From Lachnoclostridium sp. UBA1434 (GTDB lineage: Bacteria > Bacillota > Clostridia > Lachnospirales > Lachnospiraceae), in contig DCTS01000081.1 of the NCBI GenBank assembly GCA_002329645.1, positions 139-6,104 of the forward strand: a stretch of 5,966 nt of DNA, read 5' to 3'. Positions 1-4,744 of the stretch are shown piece by piece. Made by a program: the position numbers and the translations under genes. The first letter of the stretch is position 1. Each line of letters begins with the position of its first letter. The notes below the pieces were generated by a model. That model did no database searches. It had not been told where the DNA came from and was given only the letters and a program-made list of their open reading frames with translations.

Positions 1-150
1 AATTAATGAAGGTATCTATCAGCATAATTAATGAAGGTATCTATCAGCACAATTAAGGAAGGTATCTACTTGCATAATTAATGAAGGTATTTATTTGCAT
101 AATTAAGGAAGGTATCTATTTGCATAATTAAGGAAGGTATCTTGCAGAAT
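1..150. repeat. Six 25-bp tandem direct repeats (open at left edge)
   Basis: Six head-to-tail units start at 1, 26, 51, 76, 101 and 126. All share the core GAAGGTATCTAT or a one- to two-base variant, flanked by AATTAA. Units 1-2 end in CAGCAT or CAGCAC and units 3-5 in TTGCAT. Unit 6 has lost about three bases and decays into the promoter region near 147. The array begins at base 1, so it probably continues to the left. The 25-bp period is not a multiple of three, so it is not an in-frame coding repeat. Within each unit, however, the + strand register GAA-GGT-ATC runs seven codons to a TAA. It could be a variable-number repeat, an operator array for the adjacent AraC-type gene, or an amplified 3' end of a gene off the left edge. 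Confidence 0.93.
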
Positions 151-151
151 A

Positions 152-180
152 TTGGGCAAAATGCAAGGCTTTATTAATAT
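152..180 (+). promoter_or_regulatory. Putative sigma-A promoter of the AraC-GNAT gene
   Basis: TTGGGC at 152-157 and TAATAT at 175-180 are separated by 17 bp, which fits a housekeeping -35/-10 pair. Transcription would start near 187 and leave a leader of about 26 nt before the ATG at 213. The -35 box lies immediately after the last 25-bp repeat, where upstream regulator sites are commonly found. This is a motif match by eye only. Confidence 0.5.
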
Positions 181-212
181 CGCTATGATATAGTTATATC
201 GAGGTGAGGGTA

Positions 213-1160
213 ATGGAGTGGATTGATAATCTAAGCAGAGCAATAGGATACATCGAATTACACTTAAAAGAAAAGCTGGATTATGAGGAAGCGGCGAAAA
301 TCTGCTGCTGTTCTCTGTCCAAATTCCAGCAAATTTTCTTGTTGTCAACAGGTGTAACACTTTCAGAATATGTGCGATACAGACGTATGACTATTGCTGC
401 ACACGAATTAATTAAAACAGACATTAAGATAATTGATTTAGCGTTCATGTTTGATTATGATTCACCGGAAGCATTTACACGGGCTTATCAGTCGTTCCAT
501 GGAGTTCCGCCGTCTGTTACAAGGAAAACCCGGATCTTCGATGAATACGACCGGATAGTATTTCAAATTCAAATATATGGAGGGAGATCAAAAATGGGAT
601 CAAACAAGATTTTACGTATCGAAACCGAACGGCTTATTATAAGGAAGTTTGTACCGGAGGATTGGAAAGACTTACAGGAAATTGCAATATCTAAAGAGCA
701 ATCACCGTTTGCCTGCTGTGACCATACATGGCCCACAGATGAAGCAGGAATCAAAGATGCTGTCGAGTATTTTTCAAAGGAGCATCAGTTTTGGGCTGTT
801 GAAGTTAAGGATTTAAAAAAGGTGGTATGCCTTATCAATTTTAATTATATGGACGATGAGCAGACTCTGGATATAGGCCATGTTATGAACCTGGAATATC
901 TGGGCAATGATTATGATTATGAAGCTCTAAAGGTTCTGTATAATTACGGCTTCATTCAGCTGGGCGCTGAAAGAATACAAGCTAACTGGGCATTAAATGA
1001 TAAGGATAAGCTTGCTCCGCTATTAAAACTCGGTATGAAGGTTACCAGGACAGGAATGATTGATAAATTCAAACCTGACGCTAATGGGAAGGTTTCGCAA
1101 TTTGAAGGCTGCCAGCTTATTATTACAAAAAATGAGTGGCTGACAAATCCGGCAAAATAA
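213..1160 (+). CDS. AraC-type HTH regulator fused to a GNAT acetyltransferase-like domain
   Basis: The 315-residue protein has two parts. Residues about 8-105 form an AraC/XylS DNA-binding domain: a first helix-turn-helix near 25-47 (EEAAKICCCSLSKFQQIF) and a second near 74-97, with the typical signature (IDLAFMFDYDSPEAFTRAYQ, then FHGVPPS). Residues about 130-312 resemble RimJ/RimL-type GNAT proteins: RLIIRKF at 140-146, and a C-terminal ANWALND...LLKLGM segment at 258-275. In many clostridial relatives this AraC domain is followed, after a similar short linker, by a GyrI-like ligand-binding domain; here a GNAT domain takes its place. The expected acetyl-CoA loop is poorly conserved (LGNDYDYEA near 230-238). 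I chose ATG 213 because GAGGTG (201-206) lies six bases upstream; the in-frame GTG at 204 overlaps that site. It probably acts as a cytoplasmic regulator that senses or modifies a ligand. The domain calls are firm; the target and substrate are unknown. Confidence 0.9.
   Translation: MEWIDNLSRAIGYIELHLKEKLDYEEAAKICCCSLSKFQQIFLLSTGVTLSEYVRYRRMTIAAHELIKTDIKIIDLAFMFDYDSPEAFTRAYQSFHGVPPSVTRKTRIFDEYDRIVFQIQIYGGRSKMGSNKILRIETERLIIRKFVPEDWKDLQEIAISKEQSPFACCDHTWPTDEAGIKDAVEYFSKEHQFWAVEVKDLKKVVCLINFNYMDDEQTLDIGHVMNLEYLGNDYDYEALKVLYNYGFIQLGAERIQANWALNDKDKLAPLLKLGMKVTRTGMIDKFKPDANGKVSQFEGCQLIITKNEWLTNPAK
579..596 (+). promoter_or_regulatory. Internal ribosome binding site and ATG at the AraC/GNAT junction
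   Basis: GGAGGGAG (579-586) lies seven bases before an in-frame ATG at 594-596, which encodes Met128 of the fusion. This spacing is ideal, and the site falls between the DNA-binding and GNAT domains. A separate GNAT protein of about 188 residues starting MGSNKILRIETERLIIR could therefore be made from the same mRNA. That it is used is an inference. It may instead be a relic of the start of a once independent acetyltransferase gene. Confidence 0.5.
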
Positions 1161-1171
1161 ATGCTCTTAGC

Positions 1172-2590
1172 TTATCTTTCAAACCTTTTCAACAGGGACA
1201 TTTTAATCTTTTCATGTTTACCGGAATAGGGATGTTCACGCAATGGCAGATTGAAATACGTTTTACCTTTCAAAACCGTTGTCGGGTGTGTGAACTCCCT
1301 ATATCCCCACTCTCCGTGGTATGCGCCCATTCCCGAGTGCCCTGTCCCATTGAATGGCACGCCTTTAACCATCATATGAATACAAACCTCATTAATGCAT
1401 CCTCCGCCATATTGCTGCGTCGACATAACCTTCCTAGCCCATTTCATATCCTTTGTGAAAACATACATGGCGAGAGGATGCTCCCTGTCGGCAATGGTTT
1501 CCATAAGCTTGTCGACTTCCTCGTCCTTGAAGGGTACTATGGGTAAAATCGGACAGAACAGTTCTTGCTTTACTATATCCTCATCCGTCCTGACCGGATA
1601 AATCATAGTCGGAGCAAACCTTCTTGCTTCTTTGATACCGGATCCTCCGAAAAGTATCTTATCCTTATATTCATCTGCAAGCCTCTGACATTTGTCAAAT
1701 GCCGAATCGCTGATGAGCTTCGGATATTCTTCATTTTCTTCGGGCCTTACACCGATCTGCCTGATAAATTCATTCTTTAATGCCTCGTTAAATGAATCCG
1801 CTATCTCATCAGCCACCGCAATCTGATTGATATTAATACAGATCTGACCTGCATTGCATAACTTGATGAATGCAATCTTGCGTGCGGCATCCTTAATGTT
1901 GGCGTCTTTTCTGACAATACACCAGTTGCCATTCTCGCCGCCAAGCTCAAGCGCCACCGATGTCAGATTTTTAGCAGCTTCCGTAAGCACATGCTTGCCG
2001 ACTGCAGGGGAACCTGTATAGAATATCTTATCAAATCGCTGTGCCAGACACATATCAGCCACATCGTGACCGCCGTCTATTACGGTAATATAGTTTTCGG
2101 GAAATATTTCCGAAATCAGTTTTTGCAATGCTTTGGTACTTGCGGCCGATTTTGAGCTTGTCTTAATGACTGCGGTATTGCCTCCTGCAATACTTGCCGT
2201 CAATACGCCCAGCGTCAGAAGAATCGGGAAATTGAACGGGCTGATAATGAGCGAAACGCCGTATGGCAGCTTGTATACCGTGGTACGCATGCTCGGAAAG
2301 CATATAATGCCGCTGTAATGCTTTTCCGGCCTGGCCCATTTTTTCAATCCGTGAATGGTTTCATTAATCTCTACGATTACAGGGCCAATATCGCACAAGT
2401 AGGCTTCCGTTTTGCTGCGACCCAGATCCTCGTACAACGCTTTTTCAAGCTCTTCCTCACGGGCAATGACAGCAGCCTTCAGCTTTTTAAGCTGCTGTAA
2501 TCTCCACTTAACATCCAGGGTAACCCCGGAACGAAAGAAGCTTCTCTGATTTTCAACTATTTCCTGTATTTTCTCCAGTGTATAGGCCAT
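1172..2590 (-). CDS. Aldehyde dehydrogenase, class 3-like, NAD(P)+-dependent
   Basis: The 472-residue protein is close to the usual length of class 3-type aldehyde dehydrogenases, which oxidise aliphatic or aromatic aldehydes to acids with NAD(P)+. The catalytic set is visible: Asn120 in ISPFNFP, the cofactor-binding YTGSPAVGK at 191-199, general base Glu215 in ALELGG, nucleophile Cys251 in GQICIN, and Glu343 in KQELFCPILP. The C-terminal PFNGTGHSGMGAYHG (412-426) also fits the class 3 pattern. No signal peptide is seen and it is probably cytoplasmic. One oddity is that the usual Lys after ELGG is Glu219 (ELGGENGNW). The start is secure: TAAGGAGGT (2598-2606 on the minus strand) lies seven bases upstream of the ATG at 2588-2590. 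The gene faces the AraC-GNAT gene, with only 11 bp between the two stop codons. The substrate cannot be told from sequence. Confidence 0.95.
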   Translation of the reverse strand: MAYTLEKIQEIVENQRSFFRSGVTLDVKWRLQQLKKLKAAVIAREEELEKALYEDLGRSKTEAYLCDIGPVIVEINETIHGLKKWARPEKHYSGIICFPSMRTTVYKLPYGVSLIISPFNFPILLTLGVLTASIAGGNTAVIKTSSKSAASTKALQKLISEIFPENYITVIDGGHDVADMCLAQRFDKIFYTGSPAVGKHVLTEAAKNLTSVALELGGENGNWCIVRKDANIKDAARKIAFIKLCNAGQICININQIAVADEIADSFNEALKNEFIRQIGVRPEENEEYPKLISDSAFDKCQRLADEYKDKILFGGSGIKEARRFAPTMIYPVRTDEDIVKQELFCPILPIVPFKDEEVDKLMETIADREHPLAMYVFTKDMKWARKVMSTQQYGGGCINEVCIHMMVKGVPFNGTGHSGMGAYHGEWGYREFTHPTTVLKGKTYFNLPLREHPYSGKHEKIKMSLLKRFER

Positions 2591-2595
2591 AATTA

Positions 2596-2631
2596 TTACC
2601 TCCTTACCCTGATCTTGTCAAGCAGATGCAT
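2596..2631 (-). other. Small upstream open frame before the ALDH gene (MHLLDKIRVRR)
   Basis: An ATG at 2629-2631 opens an 11-codon frame, MHLLDKIRVRR, whose TAA (2596-2598) overlaps the ALDH ribosome binding site. The preceding GAGATT is only a weak ribosome binding site. The same frame is open upstream to about 2697 without an earlier ATG, GTG or TTG, and reads like ordinary protein (QPKTLSDKEI precedes the Met). It could be a leader peptide coupled to ALDH translation, the tail of a decayed upstream gene, or chance. No function is assigned. Confidence 0.25.
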
Positions 2632-2707
2632 AATCTCTTTGTCACTGAGAGTTTTTGGTTGCGAGTAATATTCTCTATTACCAAATAATGATTGTACCTA
2701 TGGATAT

Positions 2708-2737
2708 ATTATATCATATATTTTAAAATTTTGTCCC
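2708..2737 (-). promoter_or_regulatory. Putative promoter of the aldehyde dehydrogenase gene
   Basis: On the minus strand, GGGACA (2732-2737) is followed after 18 bp by a perfect TATAAT (2708-2713). The spacer is very AT-rich. Transcription would begin near 2701 and give a leader of about 110 nt containing the small open frame and the strong ribosome binding site. The -10 box is convincing; the -35 box is moderate. Confidence 0.5.
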
Positions 2738-2812
2738 GGTGCTAATAAAGGCTTACTGCTTACAGCAATCAGCAATTACTATAAAGTCAGAAACCTTAAG
2801 ATAAAGCCCTCG

Positions 2813-2841
2813 TTGATGGCGTAATAATAATGTGTTACAAT
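2813..2841 (+). promoter_or_regulatory. Putative sigma-A promoter of the RlmI-type gene
   Basis: TTGATG (2813-2818) and TACAAT (2836-2841) are spaced by 17 bp. Transcription would begin near 2848, giving a leader of about 30 nt before the ATG at 2878. This argues against the upstream in-frame ATG at 2830, which lies inside the promoter and has no ribosome binding site. Confidence 0.55.
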
Positions 2842-2877
2842 CAGCACATAAAACAATTATTTCAGAAGGTGGCACAG

Positions 2878-4107
2878 ATGAAGCAGGAACGACAATATCC
2901 CAAGGTTATGATATCAAACAAGGCGGAGCGCAGTATCAAGGATGGGCACCCATGGATATACGGGGAAGAAATCAGCAATACAGAGGGCGTGCCCCAAAAT
3001 GGCGGGCTGGTGGATGTATTTGCCGGAAATGCTTTTATGGGTACGGGCTTTTACAACAGCGCCAGCAAGATTACCGTTCGACTTATCTCACGCAACGCCA
3101 ATGATGTATTTGATGCCCGCTTTTGGCGCCGCCGTGTGGAATATGCCGTTAATTACCGCAAAACCGTAACGTCCGGTGCAGATTTCACCTGTTGTCGTCT
3201 GATTCATGGTGAGGCTGATCAGATGCCGGGGTTGACAGTGGACCGTTACGGCAGCATTCTGGCTGTACAGATTACCTGCCTTGGAATGGAGCTTGTCAAG
3301 GATACGGTTTACCGTGCCCTTTGGGATGTGCTTACTGAAGCAGGTGAAGCTGTCACCGGCATTTATGAGCGCAATGATATTGCCCTGCGTACACGGGAAA
3401 ATCTGCCGGAATATAAGGGCTGGTACCGTTCCGATGGTATACCGGTGCCGGAATCTGCCGTGACTCAGATATGCGAAAATGGCGTGAAATACCTGGTAGA
3501 TGTTGAAGATGGACAGAAAACCGGCTTTTTCCTTGATCAGAAGTATAACCGCGCCGCTGTAGCACGTATAGCCGGCGGCAAACGGGTATTGGACTGCTTT
3601 ACCCATACAGGCTCCTTCGGCTTAAATGCAGCCTTGGGCGGAGCTGAACATGTGACCTGCGTGGATATCTCACAGTCAGCCATTGACATGGCAAAGGCAA
3701 ATGCAATACGCAACGGGCTGGAGGGAAAGATGGATTTTCTGTGTGAAGACGTGTTCGACCTGCTGACAGAGTTGGCTGACAAGAAATGTCGTGACTATGA
3801 CTTTATCATCCTTGACCCGCCGGCCTTTACCAAATCCCGTAAAACCGTGCAGTCTGCCGCCCGCGGATATAAGGAAATTAACCTGAAGGCTATGAAGCTT
3901 CTGCCCCGGGGAGGATATCTGGCAACCTGCAGCTGCAGTCACTTCATGACGGATGACTTGTTCCGCAAAATGCTGGCAAGCGCTGCCAAGGATGCTTCAG
4001 TATCCCTCAGGCAGATTGAAGCCCGCCAGCAGGCTCCGGACCATCCCATCCTGTGGAATGTTCCGGAGACGGACTATCTTAAGTTTTATATCTTCCAGGT
4101 CGTATGA
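2878..4107 (+). CDS. rlmI: RlmI-type 23S rRNA (cytosine-C5)-methyltransferase
   Basis: The 409-residue protein has the RlmI/YwbD architecture: an N-terminal PUA-type RNA-binding domain (about 5-75; NKAERSIKDGHPWIYGEEI), a central linker domain, and a class I SAM-dependent methyltransferase domain (about 200-409). Visible motifs are GFFLDQKYNR (216-224 region), motif I LDCFTHTGSFGLNAA (238-252), acidic VDIS (262-265), motif IV LDPPAF (312-317), and TCSCSHF (350-356) with the likely catalytic cysteine of m5C enzymes. In E. coli, RlmI methylates C1962 of 23S rRNA using S-adenosylmethionine; assigning the same target here is inference from family. I chose ATG 2878 because AGAAGGTGG (2864-2872) precedes it at good spacing; an upstream in-frame ATG at 2830 lacks a ribosome binding site. 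The gene seems to be a single-gene transcript. Its last 30 bp, coding KFYIFQVV-stop, are the apparent founder of the tandem array that follows. Confidence 0.93.
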   Translation: MKQERQYPKVMISNKAERSIKDGHPWIYGEEISNTEGVPQNGGLVDVFAGNAFMGTGFYNSASKITVRLISRNANDVFDARFWRRRVEYAVNYRKTVTSGADFTCCRLIHGEADQMPGLTVDRYGSILAVQITCLGMELVKDTVYRALWDVLTEAGEAVTGIYERNDIALRTRENLPEYKGWYRSDGIPVPESAVTQICENGVKYLVDVEDGQKTGFFLDQKYNRAAVARIAGGKRVLDCFTHTGSFGLNAALGGAEHVTCVDISQSAIDMAKANAIRNGLEGKMDFLCEDVFDLLTELADKKCRDYDFIILDPPAFTKSRKTVQSAARGYKEINLKAMKLLPRGGYLATCSCSHFMTDDLFRKMLASAAKDASVSLRQIEARQQAPDHPILWNVPETDYLKFYIFQVV

Positions 4108-4572
4108 CATGAAATTCGTATCTTCGGGTTATATAACCTGATATTCGTATATTCCGGATCCTGTGACCTGAATTTCGTATCTTCGGGCCATATGACCTTG
4201 AATTTCGTATCTTCCGGGTTGTAATCTGATTTTCATATTTTCCGGGTCCTGTGAACTGAATATCGTATCTTCGGGTCATATGACCTTGAATTTCGTATCT
4301 TACGAGCTGTAATCTGATTTTCATATTTTCCGGGCTGTGTAACCTGAATTTCGTATTTTCAGGGTCATAACGACCTTGAATTTCGTGTCTCCCAGGCTGT
4401 TATCTGATTTTCATATCTTCCGAGTCCTGTGACCTGAATTTCGTATCTTTCGGATTGTAGATATGATTTTCATATCTCCTGGGCTGTATAACCTGAATTT
4501 CGTATTTTCAAGGTCATAACGACCTTGAATTTCGTATCTTCCGGGTTATATGACCTGAATCACGGATACGAA
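4081..4572. repeat. Tandem array of 28-32 bp units copying the 3' end of the upstream gene
   Basis: Fifteen units start at 4111, 4140, 4170, 4200, 4228, 4258, 4288, 4316, 4346, 4378, 4406, 4436, 4465, 4495 and 4527, followed by a decayed remnant at 4557-4572. The typical unit starts GAATTTCGTATCTTCCGGG and ends in TATGACCT or similar. The last 27 bases of the methyltransferase gene plus three more (4081-4110) match this consensus at about 23 of 30 positions and act as unit zero. Read in the gene's frame, units 2, 5, 8, 11, 13 and 15 give eight codons then a stop (for example DIRIFRIL, DFHIFRVL, EFRIFRVI). Units 4, 7 and 10 give nine codons then TGA. Units 1, 3 and 6 lack one C and read past the stop. 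An 81-codon minus-strand frame over part of the array has no convincing ribosome binding site and is taken as a by-product of the roughly 30-bp period. Confidence 0.92.
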
Positions 4573-4580
4573 CCGATTTA

Positions 4581-4603
4581 GTATAAAGTGCTCCGCACTA
4601 TAC
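4581..4603. other. Bulged hairpin between the array and the terminator
   Basis: GTAT and AGTGC pair with GCACT and ATAC around a TCC loop, with a two-base AA bulge, giving nine base pairs. There is no U-tract on either side, so it is unlikely to be a stand-alone terminator. It may assist the stronger hairpin ten bases downstream. Confidence 0.5.
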
Positions 4604-4612
4604 AAGAATGGT

Positions 4613-4644
4613 TAAGAGGCTGCAGCAACTGCTGCAGCCTCTTA
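4613..4644. terminator. Strong convergent hairpin, likely bidirectional terminator
   Basis: A perfect 14-bp stem (TAAGAGGCTGCAGC paired with GCTGCAGCCTCTTA) encloses the tetraloop AACT. It lies between the convergent methyltransferase and symporter genes. On the + strand it is followed by CGGTTTATATTTAT, which is T-rich but imperfect. On the minus strand the downstream bases are AACCATTCTTG, a weaker tract. It most likely ends transcripts from both sides, about 100 bp past the symporter stop. The remaining stretch 4645-4744 shows nothing else recognisable. Confidence 0.72.
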
Positions 4645-4744
4645 CGGTTTATATTTATCGATATGATATTTAATCCATCTATTTGCCAGTCAACTGTCGC
4701 TATTATCTGCCGGAACTGCTTCTTTCAAATGAACAACTCTGATA

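Noticed and set aside
204..212. GTG at 204 as the start of the AraC-GNAT gene
   Set aside because: This GTG overlaps the GAGGTG ribosome binding site that serves the ATG at 213.
1..572. Possible common origin of the left 25-bp repeats and the right 30-bp array
   Set aside because: Both contain a TATCT-like core, but I could not align the units convincingly in either orientation. Only the peptide-plus-stop style is shared.
2830..2877. Upstream ATG extending the RlmI-type protein by 16 residues (MCYNQHIKQLFQKVAQ)
   Set aside because: There is no ribosome binding site before it and it overlaps the predicted -10 box. The ATG at 2878 has AGAAGGTGG at good spacing and gives the usual family N-terminus.
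3088..3606. 172-codon minus-strand frame inside the methyltransferase gene
   Set aside because: It is the antisense shadow of a well-supported gene. Its translation resembles no family I recognise.
4079..4324. 81-codon minus-strand open frame across the array with a roughly 10-residue repeat pattern (for example RKIRNSRSYGP)
   Set aside because: It has no plausible ribosome binding site or promoter, and it exists because many units are about 30 bp long. The 28-bp units break it, and the + strand register links to the methyltransferase C-terminus better.
4111..4556. CRISPR array
   Set aside because: Units are contiguous, diverged from each other and have no unique spacers. No cas genes are nearby.
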